Positions 52,210 through 61,451 of a stretch of DNA of 64,000 nt are shown here, piece after piece. Under the pieces are notes generated by a model. That model did no database searches. It saw nothing but the letters and a program-made list of their open reading frames with translations, and was not told the DNA's origin. A program made the position numbers and the translations under genes. The first letter of the stretch is position 1; each line of letters opens with the position of its first letter. Source of the stretch: Aldehydirespirator sp965221185 (lineage in GTDB: Bacteria > Actinomycetota > Acidimicrobiia > Acidimicrobiales > Aldehydirespiratoraceae); contig OZ244866.1 of NCBI GenBank assembly GCA_965221185.1, forward strand, positions 806,001-870,000, in the 5' to 3' direction.

Positions 52210-52722
52210 TCAGGCGTCGAGAACCTTGAAGCCGACCTCGGCTAGGTCGACCACCGGCGGCAGGGTGGACCACGGGAAGTTGATCCACCGGTCGGTGCGT
52301 CTCCACACATAGTCGCATTTGACCAGCGAGTGAGACTTCTCGTACAGCACCGCCGAGCGCACCTCGGCGACCTCGTCGAGGCAGTAGTCGCGCACCAGCT
52401 TGAGAGTGTGGCCCGTGTCGGCCACGTCGTCGGCGATCAGGATCTTCGACCGTCGGTGGTCGACCAGATCGAGCTGCGGCGGCAGCACCACCGGGACCTC
52501 CAGTCGCTCGCCCACGCCGGTGTAGTACTCGCAGTTCATCACGTAGACATTCTTGATCGACAGGGCATAGCCGAGGGATCCGGCGCAGAACAGCCCGCCC
52601 CGGGCGATGGCAAGGATCATGTCGGGGCGGTACCCGTTAGCGGCAACCATCTCGGCCAGCTCTCGGGCGCCCCGCCCGTAGAGCGCCCAATCCATCTCCT
52701 CGCGTGCCGTGCTGTCGCTCAC
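52210..52722 (-). CDS. Purine-type phosphoribosyltransferase
   Basis: A 170-residue type I phosphoribosyltransferase. ILAIARGGLFCAGSLGYAL and the PRPP loop ILIADDVADTGHTLKLV are diagnostic. The C-terminal VWRRTDRWINFPW is typical of xanthine/hypoxanthine-guanine phosphoribosyltransferases in actinobacteria and archaea. GTG 52722 is preferred, with AGAGGA about 10 bases upstream; the longer open frame lacks homology. It would salvage a purine base to its nucleotide, fitting the 8-oxoguanine deaminase-like and xanthine dehydrogenase-like genes that follow. Confidence 0.87.
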   Translation of the reverse strand: MSDSTAREEMDWALYGRGARELAEMVAANGYRPDMILAIARGGLFCAGSLGYALSIKNVYVMNCEYYTGVGERLEVPVVLPPQLDLVDHRRSKILIADDVADTGHTLKLVRDYCLDEVAEVRSAVLYEKSHSLVKCDYVWRRTDRWINFPWSTLPPVVDLAEVGFKVLDA

Positions 52723-52998
52723 GCTCTGCCGTCCTCTCTGTTGGTGGCCTGTTCGCCAGTGCCTACTAGCTCGCGCTGGCTCCCGGTGGGATGTCGGAAT
52801 GTTCAACCCGTGCTGTTTACCACGAGACGATGCGTCTTCATACAGAATCGTTGCGGTCGGCCGATACGAAGATATGATGCGACCCGTAGTCGGGGCGGCC
52901 CCGGTTGGCAGAGCACACGTTCGTGGCACCGGAGCCGCCCCTGCCACACTCTAGTCTGTTCATACATCTAAATAATCTGTAATGATGCGATATTGCAT
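52723..52998. other. AT-rich intergenic region before the phosphoribosyltransferase gene
   Basis: About 276 bases without a supportable gene. The part 52950-53010 is the most AT-rich stretch in the window, with ATACATCTAAATAATCTG and TAATGATGCGATATTGCATT. It is likely to hold the promoter of the phosphoribosyltransferase/cupin operon and the end of the upstream amidohydrolase transcript. No clear hairpin terminator or tRNA is visible. Confidence 0.4.
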
Positions 52999-54375
52999 TT
53001 AACGTATAGACTGCATGTCGATCGCGATGCGGCGGTGGTCGCGCAGCATCTGCTCGGCGGCCGCGGCTTTCAGCTCGCCGGACTCCACCACGAGACGACC
53101 GGCGACGATGGTGTGGCGGGCCGACACCGGACTGCACCGCAGCCACGCCTCGATCGGGTCGGACCAGGCGCCCGCGAAGGCGAAACCGTCGAGGCTCCAC
53201 ACCGCGATGTCGCCGCAGGCGCCCACCGTCAACTCGCCTATCTCGCCGGCCCTCCCCAGGCAGGCGGCGCCGCCGCGAGTGGCCATCTCCAGCGCCTCGC
53301 GCGCCGCGAACAGGCCCGCTCGCCCCGCCTGGCCGTCGCGCAGGCGGGCTATGAGCATGGCGTTGCGGGCCTCGGTCCACATCGAGCCGGAGTCGGCCGA
53401 CGCCGAGCCGTCCACCCCCAGGCCCACCGGCACGCCCGCAGCCCGCAGTTCCCTCACCGGCGCGAGCCCAGCGCCCAGGATCATGTTCGAGCTCGGGCAG
53501 TGGGCCACGCCTGTGCCCCAGCGTCCCAGCCGCGAGATCTCGGCCGGGTTGGGCTGCACGCAGTGGGCGATCCAGGCCCGGTCGGTGCCCCACCCGCAGT
53601 GCTCGAAGTAGTCCACCGGGCGCATCCCGAACGTCTCCAGGCAGAAGTCGTCCTCGCCGACGTCCTCGGCCAGGTGGGTGTGCAGCCTCACGTCGAGGCG
53701 CTCGGCCAGCTCCGCGGTGGCCGTCATCAGCTCCGTGGAGACCGAGAACGGCGAGCACGGCGCCAGCGCGATCCGCACCATCGCCCCTGGCGAGGGGTCG
53801 TGGTAGGCAGCCACCAGACGCTCGGACTCGGCCAGGATCACATCGTCGGTCTGCACGGTGGAGTCGGGGGGCAGACCGCCGTCCTTCTCACTCAGAGACA
53901 TCGATCCCCGGGTGGGATGGAAGCGCACACCCAGGTCGGCCGCGGCCTCGATCTCCGCCGAGATCAGATCTCCCGCGCCGGCGGGGTGGACGTACAGATG
54001 GTCGGTGCTGGTGGTGCATCCGCTCAATGCCAGCTCGGCCAGCCCGACCCAGGCGGAGACATGAGCGGCCTCCTCGTCGAGGCAGGCCCACAGCGGGTAC
54101 AGGGTGCGCAGCCAGTCGAACAGGTTGCCGTCGAGGGCGGGACGGAAGGCCCGGGTCAGGTTCTGGTAGAGGTGGTGATGGGTGTTGACGAGCCCTGGCG
54201 TCACCAGGCAGTCGGTGGCGTCGACGATGCGGGCCGCGTCGGCGGGCTCGGCACCGGCCAGGCCCACCCCGGAGACGAGCCCGTCGGTGACGGCCACCCA
54301 CCCGCCCGCTATCTCGGTGCGCGGCGCGTCCATGGCCGCCATCAGCCGGGCATTGCGCACGAGCAGGTCGGTCAT
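52999..54375 (-). CDS. Amidohydrolase, 8-oxoguanine deaminase-like
   Basis: A 458-residue metal-dependent deaminase. NTHHHLYQNLTRAFRPALDG near residue 64 closely resembles characterised 8-oxoguanine deaminases, which share NTHHHxYQxLTRAF. Further metal/catalytic residues lie in RLHTHLAED (His, Glu), IAHCVQPN and VGLGVDGSASAD (Asp). A small N- and C-terminal beta domain (LLVRNARLMAAMD; DIAVWSLDG) frames the barrel. It would convert 8-oxoguanine to urate plus ammonia. A purine salvage phosphoribosyltransferase and a xanthine dehydrogenase-like gene flank it. Confidence 0.87.
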   Translation of the reverse strand: MTDLLVRNARLMAAMDAPRTEIAGGWVAVTDGLVSGVGLAGAEPADAARIVDATDCLVTPGLVNTHHHLYQNLTRAFRPALDGNLFDWLRTLYPLWACLDEEAAHVSAWVGLAELALSGCTTSTDHLYVHPAGAGDLISAEIEAAADLGVRFHPTRGSMSLSEKDGGLPPDSTVQTDDVILAESERLVAAYHDPSPGAMVRIALAPCSPFSVSTELMTATAELAERLDVRLHTHLAEDVGEDDFCLETFGMRPVDYFEHCGWGTDRAWIAHCVQPNPAEISRLGRWGTGVAHCPSSNMILGAGLAPVRELRAAGVPVGLGVDGSASADSGSMWTEARNAMLIARLRDGQAGRAGLFAAREALEMATRGGAACLGRAGEIGELTVGACGDIAVWSLDGFAFAGAWSDPIEAWLRCSPVSARHTIVAGRLVVESGELKAAAAEQMLRDHRRIAIDMQSIR

Positions 54376-54469
54376 GCGGCCTCCAGCTCGCTGGTTAGGA
54401 ATTGGCAGCGTTCTGCACGCATGGCGCTCATTGTGCTGCCAGTTCGGCGACGGTGGTGTGTCCGGCCGG

Positions 54470-55489
54470 TCACCCGTCCCAGTCGGCGAAGGCGTCGATC
54501 ATCATCTTGGCGTCTGGCCCGAGCGGGTACAGGATCGGGGTGGTGCAGCCATTGTCGATGTAGTGGCGCACCTTGGCCCGGCACTCGTCCACGGTGCCGG
54601 CCGCGCACAGCATCTGCACCACCTCGTCGGGCACCAGCTTCGACGCGGCCTCCACCTGCTCGAGGGTGGCCGGCCAGGTCAGCACGGCCCTCACCTCGTC
54701 GAGCAGGGAGTCGGGCACGCCCGAGGCCTTCATGATGTGGGGCTGCTGGCCCAGGTACTGGGTGATCAGCAGCCGGGCGCTGTCGAGCGCCTCGGTCCGC
54801 TCGGCCTCGGAGTCGCCCGATGCCATCGAGCAAACGATCAGCTGGGGCCGGTCCAGGTCGTCGACTGTGCGCCCCACCCGGGCCGTGCCCTCGGCCAGGT
54901 GCTCCATGGCTTGCGCGTTGTACTGGGGCGACACCAGATAGTTGAACACGACACCGTCGGCGATCTCCCCGGTGAGGGCCATCATCTTGGCACCGGTCGC
55001 TCCGACGTAGATGGGCACGTCCTTGGGCCGGCGCTCCTGCTGGACATAGTCGAGCTCCACCCCGTCGAACTGCACGAACTCGCCCTGGTAGGTGACGGTC
55101 TGGTCGTTCAGCAGGCCCCTGCACGCCTCGACGATCTCGCGCATCGCCTTCAATGGGCGCACCCGCTGCACGCCTACCTTCGACGCCAGCGGCTCCCACC
55201 AGGCTCCTATGCCCAGGATGATGCGGCCCGGTGCCAGATCGTCGAGGGTGGAGAAAGTGGAGGCCAGCCTGGCCGGGTTGCGGGTCCAGCAGTCCACCAC
55301 GCCGCTGCCGACCCTGATCGTGGAGGTGACCGCGGCGATGGCCGCCATCGGCACCACTGCGTCGCGCACCAGCCGGGAGTCGGCCTGCCATACCGCGTCG
55401 AAGCCCTTGGACTCCGCGTAGCGGGACAGCTCCATCGACTCTGCGAGAGTGTGGGCGTCCTGGATGTAGAGGGCCGCTGGCTGGGTCAT
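54470..55489 (-). CDS. LLM-class (F420-dependent) oxidoreductase
   Basis: A 339-residue TIM-barrel protein of the luciferase-like/Mer family: FDAVWQADSRLVRDAVVPMA, then RVGSGVVDCWTRNPA, LDDLAPGRIILGIGAW and YVGATGAKMMALTGEIADGV. This is typical of F420-dependent reductases related to methylenetetrahydromethanopterin reductase. ATG 55489 has AGGAGG at 5 bases. Substrate unknown. It lies between two purine-type deaminase genes on the same strand, so it may work on the same pathway. Confidence 0.9.
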   Translation of the reverse strand: MTQPAALYIQDAHTLAESMELSRYAESKGFDAVWQADSRLVRDAVVPMAAIAAVTSTIRVGSGVVDCWTRNPARLASTFSTLDDLAPGRIILGIGAWWEPLASKVGVQRVRPLKAMREIVEACRGLLNDQTVTYQGEFVQFDGVELDYVQQERRPKDVPIYVGATGAKMMALTGEIADGVVFNYLVSPQYNAQAMEHLAEGTARVGRTVDDLDRPQLIVCSMASGDSEAERTEALDSARLLITQYLGQQPHIMKASGVPDSLLDEVRAVLTWPATLEQVEAASKLVPDEVVQMLCAAGTVDECRAKVRHYIDNGCTTPILYPLGPDAKMMIDAFADWDG

Positions 55490-55527
55490 GTTGCCTCCTC
55501 GTGCCGGGTGCAGGATTGCCTAACTGG

Positions 55528-56613
55528 TCAGGGCATATCTTCAAGCTTGGCGAACAGTCTGGCGGCTGACTCGGCTGCTTTGGCCCTGATCTCCTCCGCG
55601 TCCACGCGGGTCGGCCGGCCGTCGCGCAGCACGGTCTCGCCGTCGATGGTGACCTCCAGGGCCCGCACTCCGGTGGTGAAGGCCAGCGACCAGGGGTCCA
55701 TGCGGTCATAGGACCATGTCACCGTGTCGTGCAGAGCCTCGGGGAACAGCCGCCAGCCGGTCTCCAGCCAGCTCCAGGCCGTCTCCGGTGTGGCGGTCAC
55801 GTCGTCCTCGCGGTGGCGCACGTAGGCCACCCGGAACTCGTCGAGCATGGCCGCGCCGATCCCGTCGGTACCGAGCGCGATCGGGTTGGGTCGGGCCGAG
55901 GGCCGGGCGTAGCCGACCGCGTTGTTCATGTTGGAGCGGGGGTTGTGCACGATCACCCCCGGCAGGTCGCGGTCGAGGTGAACCGCGTGGATCACGAGCC
56001 AGTCGTCACGGGCCAGCGACTCCAGGCGGGCCCCGGCCGCGAGGTCGGCGGTCCCCTCCGAGACGTGTATGTGGACGCCGGTGCGGTGGTCGGAGGCGAG
56101 CCCCGCGGCGGCCTCCAGCGTGGCGTCGGTGCAGGTGAAGGCGGCGTGTACCCCCACATGGCCGCGGCCCCCCGCCCGGAGGAAGCGGTCGTTCTCGGCG
56201 AGGCCCGCGGCCGCCCCTGCGGAGCCGTGGCGGTCGGTCACGCCGTAGCAGCAGTCCACCCGCACCCCCACGTCGGCGCAGGCTTGAGCGATCACGTCCA
56301 GCGACCCCTCGATGGCATTGGGAGACTCGTGATGGTCGATGATGGCGGTGGTGCCCGATTCCAGGGCCTCAAGCGCGCCCAGCTTGGCCGACCATTCGAT
56401 GATGTCAAGGTCGAGGGCCCGGTCCAGGCGCCACCAGACCAGCTCCAGGATCTCGAGGAACTGCGTCGGCGTGCGGGGCGGCGCGGGCATCCCGCGGGCC
56501 AGCGCCGAGTACAGGTGGTGGTGGGCGCACACCATGCCCGGGGTGGTGCGGGCGTCCGGTTCGGGGTGAGCGGGCGCGTCAGAGGTCCCGGGATCGTTAG
56601 CCGGGTCGGTCAC
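55528..56613 (-). CDS. Amidohydrolase, SsnA/chlorohydrolase-like, lacking the usual N-terminal domain
   Basis: A 361-residue protein. GMVCAHHHLYSALARGM near residue 32 is the SsnA-type metal motif, followed by IIDHHESP, HIHVSEG, IHAVH and LGTDGIG (catalytic Asp). A C-terminal beta segment (EVTIDGETVLRDGRP) is present, but the ~50-residue N-terminal beta domain of the family is missing; the protein begins with an Asp/Pro-rich tail. GTG 56613 overlaps the xanthine-dehydrogenase-like stop (GTGA). SsnA genes are often found beside selenium-dependent xanthine dehydrogenase genes, matching this arrangement. Confidence 0.82.
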   Translation of the reverse strand: MTDPANDPGTSDAPAHPEPDARTTPGMVCAHHHLYSALARGMPAPPRTPTQFLEILELVWWRLDRALDLDIIEWSAKLGALEALESGTTAIIDHHESPNAIEGSLDVIAQACADVGVRVDCCYGVTDRHGSAGAAAGLAENDRFLRAGGRGHVGVHAAFTCTDATLEAAAGLASDHRTGVHIHVSEGTADLAAGARLESLARDDWLVIHAVHLDRDLPGVIVHNPRSNMNNAVGYARPSARPNPIALGTDGIGAAMLDEFRVAYVRHREDDVTATPETAWSWLETGWRLFPEALHDTVTWSYDRMDPWSLAFTTGVRALEVTIDGETVLRDGRPTRVDAEEIRAKAAESAARLFAKLEDMP

Positions 56614-59282
56614 GACCGGGGCGTTACAGGCTGATGGACGTTTATGGGGAGGCGGTTGCGCCACTGGCCGTCCACCTGGCGCATGGCCTCGGCCACCGCG
56701 CCGGCCGTGGGCACCAGCCCGATCTCTCCGACGCCCTTGATGCCGTAGGGCGAGTCGGGCTGGGGGGCCTCGACCAGGATCACGTCCACCGGTGGCATGT
56801 CCTTGGGACGGATGATGTCGAGTCCCCGCAGCGTGTCGAAGCGGGGCCGGCCGTCGCTGTCGCAGGGGAAGTCCTCGGTCAGGGCGTAGCCCAGGCCCAT
56901 GTGGACGCTGCCCTCGATCTGGCCCTCGCACAGCAGCGGGTTGACGGCCCGTCCCACGTCGTGGGCGGCCACCACCTTCTCCACCTGACCCGTGCTCGGA
57001 TCGGCGATCACCATCTGGGCCGCGTAGCCGAACGTCGAGTGGATCACCGGGTGCTCGAGGCCGTCGCTGAGCTTGTCGGTCCAGTCGACGCGGTACTCAC
57101 CCTCGTAGTCGATGCCGGTAAGGCAGCCGGCGGCCAGTGCGGCCCGGCAGGCTTCGGCCACCGATCCGGCCCCCATCAGCGTGCCCCGCGAGCCGGTGGT
57201 CTGGCCTGCGCCCAGCTCCCGGCTGGTGTCGACGTAGACCCTGACGGTCTCGGGCCGCACGCCGAGCTCCTCGACTGCCACCTGCATGGCCACGGTGTGC
57301 ACGCCCTGGCCCATCTCGGTCCAGCAGTGGCGCACCTCGACGACAGTGTCCGGTCCGGCCGGAGTGCCGGCGGGGTGGCCGGCGTCGGGCACGAAATGGA
57401 CCACGGCCCGGCTGATCTCCTTGAAGCCGTTGCCGAGCCCGGAGTTCTTCAGTCCCAGGCCGAGGCCCACGGCCTTGCCGGCCGCGATGGCCTCGTCGTA
57501 GGCACCCTTGATGGCCTCCAGGCACTCCAGAGCACCGAGGCTGCCGCCGTCCATGATCTGTCCCGGACCCCACTCCGCGCCCGGTGTGACCGCGTTGCGG
57601 CACCGGATCTCCCAACCGCTGATCCCCACCGCGTCGGCGAACCGGTCCATCGCGCCCTCCATGGCGAACTGGGCCTGGTTGGCCCCGAACCCCCGGAAGG
57701 CGCCGCACACGCTGTTGTTGGTGCGGGCCGCCACCGCCTCCACGTCCACCACCGGCACCACGTAGGGACCGCAGGCGTGGCCCGCCGCTCTCTCCAGGAC
57801 CTTCATCCCCACCGAGGCGTATGGCCCGGAGTCGCCCAGCATGCGGGCCCGCAGGGCGGTGAGCCGTCCCTCGGTGTCACAGCCAGCGGCCAGCTCGATG
57901 CGCACCGGGTGCCGCTTGGGGTGCACCAGCAGCGACTCCTCGCGCGAGAACGTGGTCTTCACGGGGCGGTCCAGCAGCCAGGCGGCCAGCGCGGTCTGGG
58001 TCTGGTTGGCACAGTCCTCCTTGCCGCCGAAAGCGCCCCCGTTGGCGACCTGCTCCGCCCAGACGCGGCTGTTGTCGATGCCGAGCACGGCCGCGACCTG
58101 GTCGCGGTCGTCCCACACGCCCTGGCCGCCGGAGTACACGTCTATGCGGCGCTCGCCGTCCACCACCTTGGGCACGGCCAGCGTCGACTCGGGTTCCAGG
58201 AACGCCTGCTCCACCCGCTGGGTCTGGAACGTCTCTCGCACCGTGTGGGCGGAGGCGGTCAGCGCCTCCTCCACATTGCCGCCGCGGGCGTAGGACGACA
58301 CCGACAAGACGTTGCCGTCGAGGCCCCACACCGCGTCCTCTGCGCCGTCGGCCACGGCCGCGGCCGGGTCGGTGATGGGGGCGAGCGGCTCGTAGGTCAC
58401 CTCGACCAACTCCGCGGCCCGGCGGGCGGTCTCGCGGCTGTCGGCCACTACCAGGGCCATGATGTCGCCCAGATACGAGGTGCGGCCCCCCACGGGGATG
58501 AACACCGGCCAGTCCTTGTGGATGAGCCCGATCCGCAGGTCGCCAGCGACGTCGGCCCCGGTGATCACCGCCACCACGCCGGGCTGGGCCTCGGCCCTGC
58601 TGGTGTCGATCGCGATCACGTCGGCTCGGGCATGCTCGGCCAGGTGCACCGCACCGTGGAGCATCCCCGGGGCGGTCATGTCGTCGATGTAGAGCTTGTC
58701 GCCCAGCGCCAGCTCGGTCGACTCGTAGCGAGCGGCCCGGGATCCCACTCCCCGGGCGACCTCCACTGCGGTGCCGCCGACCATCCCGTCGGCGCCGGTG
58801 GCCAGCATCTCCACCGCGTCGAGAATCTTCAAGTAGCCGGTGCAGCGGCACAGGTGGGCGCCGAGATGGCGGGAGGCCTGCTCGCGGGTCAGGTTGGCGC
58901 CGTTGCGCTCGATCAGAGCCTTGACCCGCATCACGATCCCTGGCGTGCAGAAGCCGCACTGCACCGCGCCGGCCGCGCCGAAGGCCGCTGCATAGCGGTG
59001 GCGCTCCTCGTCGCTGAGGCCCTCGGGGGTAACGATCTCCGCTCCCTGAGCCTTGCTTAGGGGGATCTGGCATGCCACCCGGGCCTTGCCGTTGAGTAGC
59101 ACCGTGCAACATCCGCACTGGCCCGACGGCGAGCAGCCGTCCTTGGCCGCGATTAGCCCCAGCTCCTCCCGCAGTGCCGCGAGCAGGTGAGGATGGTCGC
59201 CGACGCGCACCGTCGAGCCGTTGCAGACGAACTCGGTCACGGTCGGCGCGGCGGGCGCGACCCGATCCTGGAGATCGGTCAT
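56610..59282 (-). CDS. Fused [2Fe-2S]/molybdopterin xanthine dehydrogenase-like enzyme
   Basis: An 890-residue fusion. Residues ~14-165 are the iron-sulfur domains: GCSPSGQCGCCTVLLNGKA (plant-type cluster) and VQCGFCTPGIVM...HLCRCTGY (second cluster). Residues ~180-890 are the molybdopterin subunit: RVEQAFLEPES, NGGAFGGKED, VCGAFRGFGANQAQFAMEG, TEMGQGVHTV and KGVGEIGLVPT with the catalytic Glu. This layout matches the selenium-dependent xanthine dehydrogenase group as I know it. No in-frame UGA is present. No separate FAD subunit gene is seen. ATG 59282 has GGAGGAGG about 10 bases upstream. It probably hydroxylates purines. Confidence 0.9.
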   Translation of the reverse strand: MTDLQDRVAPAAPTVTEFVCNGSTVRVGDHPHLLAALREELGLIAAKDGCSPSGQCGCCTVLLNGKARVACQIPLSKAQGAEIVTPEGLSDEERHRYAAAFGAAGAVQCGFCTPGIVMRVKALIERNGANLTREQASRHLGAHLCRCTGYLKILDAVEMLATGADGMVGGTAVEVARGVGSRAARYESTELALGDKLYIDDMTAPGMLHGAVHLAEHARADVIAIDTSRAEAQPGVVAVITGADVAGDLRIGLIHKDWPVFIPVGGRTSYLGDIMALVVADSRETARRAAELVEVTYEPLAPITDPAAAVADGAEDAVWGLDGNVLSVSSYARGGNVEEALTASAHTVRETFQTQRVEQAFLEPESTLAVPKVVDGERRIDVYSGGQGVWDDRDQVAAVLGIDNSRVWAEQVANGGAFGGKEDCANQTQTALAAWLLDRPVKTTFSREESLLVHPKRHPVRIELAAGCDTEGRLTALRARMLGDSGPYASVGMKVLERAAGHACGPYVVPVVDVEAVAARTNNSVCGAFRGFGANQAQFAMEGAMDRFADAVGISGWEIRCRNAVTPGAEWGPGQIMDGGSLGALECLEAIKGAYDEAIAAGKAVGLGLGLKNSGLGNGFKEISRAVVHFVPDAGHPAGTPAGPDTVVEVRHCWTEMGQGVHTVAMQVAVEELGVRPETVRVYVDTSRELGAGQTTGSRGTLMGAGSVAEACRAALAAGCLTGIDYEGEYRVDWTDKLSDGLEHPVIHSTFGYAAQMVIADPSTGQVEKVVAAHDVGRAVNPLLCEGQIEGSVHMGLGYALTEDFPCDSDGRPRFDTLRGLDIIRPKDMPPVDVILVEAPQPDSPYGIKGVGEIGLVPTAGAVAEAMRQVDGQWRNRLPINVHQPVTPRS

Positions 59283-59326
59283 GTCACGGACGCCTCCTCC
59301 ACCCCCGCACAATACACAAATTCATC

Positions 59327-59542
59327 GGCCGACACCCTGAGTTCTGCGGCACACCGCGGGCCGGCCGACACCCTGAGTTCTGCGGCACACCGCGGGCCGG
59401 CCGACACCCTGAGTTCTGCGGCACACCGCGAGCCGGCCGACACCCTGAGTTCTGCGGCACACCGCGGGCCGGCCGACACCCTGAGTTCTGCGGCACACCG
59501 CGGGCCGGCCGACACCCTGAGTTCTGCGGCACACCGCGAGCC
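59327..59542. repeat. 36-bp tandem repeat, six units
   Basis: Six contiguous 36-bp units beginning GGCCGACACCCTGAGTTCTG and continuing CGGCACACCGCGGGCC. Units 3 and 6 carry A instead of G (CGCGAGCC), so the array is G-G-A-G-G-A, suggesting duplication of a 108-bp three-unit block. There are no spacers, so it is not CRISPR. It lies in the gap upstream of the xanthine-dehydrogenase-like gene, 45 bases from its start, and could influence its promoter or leader. Confidence 0.95.
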
Positions 59543-59581
59543 CGGGGGCCTCGGATGTCGTGCCCCTCGGCAGCCGCGCGT

Positions 59582-61342
59582 TCAGGAGTCGACGTTGGCG
59601 GTGACGGTGTGCCACCCCTCGGCGCCGTTGGGGGCGGGCGACACCTCGTTCGAGCTCTGGGTGATGCCGTCCCCGTCGGTGGCCCGCACCTGGATCCGAT
59701 GCCGGCCCGCGCTGGGCGTCCACTCGCGGTGCCACTGCACCCAGCTCTCGTCGCCGGCGGCTTCGCCCAGCTGGCAGGGCAGCCATCCCTCGTCGTCGAT
59801 GTTGATCTCGACTCGCTTGATGCCCCGGGTTGGTGCCCAGGCGATGCCCGCGACGGGCGTGGGCTGTCCGGCAACCAGTCCCCGGCCGCCGGAGGGCACG
59901 TCGATGCGGCTCTGGGTCTTCATGGGTCCTTCCTTGGACCAGCCCCGGGGGACCCAGTAGCCGTCGAAGCCGTCCCAGGTGGTGAGGTTGATCTCTTCGA
60001 TCCACTTCACCGCGGAGACGTATCCGTAGAGGCCGGCCACCACCAGCCGGGCCGGGAAGCCGTGGCGGGTGGGCAGGAACTCGTCGTTCATGCCTATGGC
60101 CAGGATGGCGTTGCGACCGTCGTACACCACCCCGGTCGGGAAGCCGGCGGTCCAGTCGTCCACCGAGCGGCCCACCACCTGGTCGGCGCCGGCCTGCACG
60201 CCGGCCCGGTCCAGCAGCACCGACAGCGGGACGCCGGTCCACACCGCGTTGCCGACAAGGTTGCCGCCCACCTCGTTCGACACGCACGACAGGGTGATGA
60301 CGTGATCGGAGAGGTCCATGGCCTGGATCTCGTCGAAGGTGATCTCGTAGGGGTTGTCCACCATCCCGGTGAACCGGAGCCGCCAGTCGAGCGGATCGAC
60401 CTGGGGGACCCGGCCGAACGCAGTGTCGATCCGGTAGAAGCTGTCGTTGGGCGTCACGTAGGAGGAGATGCCGGCCACGTCGTCGTCGAGCGTGTCGAGC
60501 GCGGCCAACTGCGCCTCCACCGAGGGCCCGGCCGGCTGTGCGGCAACGGTGGTGGAGGTGGTGCTGGACGGAGACACGGCCTGCGGCTCGGCGGTGGTGG
60601 GGGGCGGGACGGTCGTGTTCGACGGTCTGAGGGCGTTGGCCTCGAGGAACTGCTCGGCGGCCGATTGGCCCCGCAGGTTCCTTCCGAGGCCGACCATGGC
60701 CACGGCGGCCGCGCCGGCACCAGCGGCGTAGAAGAAGGCCCGCCGGGTGGTCCCGATGGTCGCGGCAACAGGCGGGAGCTCCGGCATCGCGGTCTGAGCG
60801 GGCTCTGATGGCTCGGCCGCGTCATCGGTTCCCGCCGGCTCGGACGCGCGGGCCGGGGCGGCGCGCCTGCTGGCCAGGCGGACGATGAGGAGGGTGGAGC
60901 CGGCAGCCAGCACCGCGGCTGCGAGGGCCACGACCCATGATCCGACGGCGGGGCTGATCGGGTTGCGGGCCACCGCCCAGCCGCCCAGCAGTCCGAAGAG
61001 CGCGAACCCGGCCAGGGTCGCCCGCAGGCGGCCATGGACTGCGAAGCGGCCGAGTATCCCGCCGAGCGCCAGCGTGGCGATGATGATGCCCGCAGTGAGC
61101 AGGCTCTTCTGGCTGGCCCCGAAGTTGGCGATGCTGAACCTCACCACGTCGCCGGGGGTGTAGTCGCTGAGCAGCTCGCTCACCGCCACAACCAGGGAGG
61201 GGATCGACTCGAACGCTCCTTCCATGAACTCGCCGAAGCCCAGGCCGACAGCCGCACCCGCGGTACCGGCCAGAGTTCCCGTCGTGCCCGGCGACACGGC
61301 TCGCGAGAAGCCGGTGCGCCCTGTCGTCGTCTCTTCATTCAT
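59582..61342 (-). CDS. Membrane-anchored molybdopterin oxidoreductase (sulfite-oxidase family)
   Basis: A 586-residue protein. Residues ~25-160 hold about four hydrophobic segments (GTLAGTAGAAVGLGFGEFM, LLTAGIIIATLALGGILG, ATLAGFALFGLLGGWAV and SWVVALAAAVLAAGSTLLIV). A Tat-like TTRRAFFYAAGAGAAAVAM follows at ~200, acting as an internal signal. The catalytic domain (~290-495) binds molybdopterin: ITLSCVSNEVGG (Mo-ligating Cys, ~residue 356), LPTRHGFPARLVVAG and KWIEEINL. The C-terminus is a beta-sandwich dimer domain (GIAWAPTRGIKRVEINIDDE). It acts outside the cytoplasmic membrane; substrate uncertain. ATG 61342 is preferred to the adjoining GTG. Confidence 0.88.
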   Translation of the reverse strand: MNEETTTGRTGFSRAVSPGTTGTLAGTAGAAVGLGFGEFMEGAFESIPSLVVAVSELLSDYTPGDVVRFSIANFGASQKSLLTAGIIIATLALGGILGRFAVHGRLRATLAGFALFGLLGGWAVARNPISPAVGSWVVALAAAVLAAGSTLLIVRLASRRAAPARASEPAGTDDAAEPSEPAQTAMPELPPVAATIGTTRRAFFYAAGAGAAAVAMVGLGRNLRGQSAAEQFLEANALRPSNTTVPPPTTAEPQAVSPSSTTSTTVAAQPAGPSVEAQLAALDTLDDDVAGISSYVTPNDSFYRIDTAFGRVPQVDPLDWRLRFTGMVDNPYEITFDEIQAMDLSDHVITLSCVSNEVGGNLVGNAVWTGVPLSVLLDRAGVQAGADQVVGRSVDDWTAGFPTGVVYDGRNAILAIGMNDEFLPTRHGFPARLVVAGLYGYVSAVKWIEEINLTTWDGFDGYWVPRGWSKEGPMKTQSRIDVPSGGRGLVAGQPTPVAGIAWAPTRGIKRVEINIDDEGWLPCQLGEAAGDESWVQWHREWTPSAGRHRIQVRATDGDGITQSSNEVSPAPNGAEGWHTVTANVDS

Positions 61343-61451
61343 CACTGTCTGCCCCTTGGCCGCCTCGGGCGGTGTCTTTCAAGATCGTACGCCTTTCCTA
61401 CACGCACGCAATGGGCAATAGTGGACCTGTGGAGAGGTGTCCCGAGCGTCT

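Noticed and set aside
56634..59060. Long antisense frame opposite the xanthine-dehydrogenase-like gene (808 codons)
   Set aside because: Shadow of a GC-rich gene; no family motifs and no ribosome binding site.
56610..59282. Selenocysteine in the selenium-XDH-like enzyme
   Set aside because: No in-frame UGA; in that group selenium is a labile cofactor, not encoded.
59327..59542. Tandem array considered as CRISPR
   Set aside because: Units are contiguous without variable spacers, and no cas gene is present.
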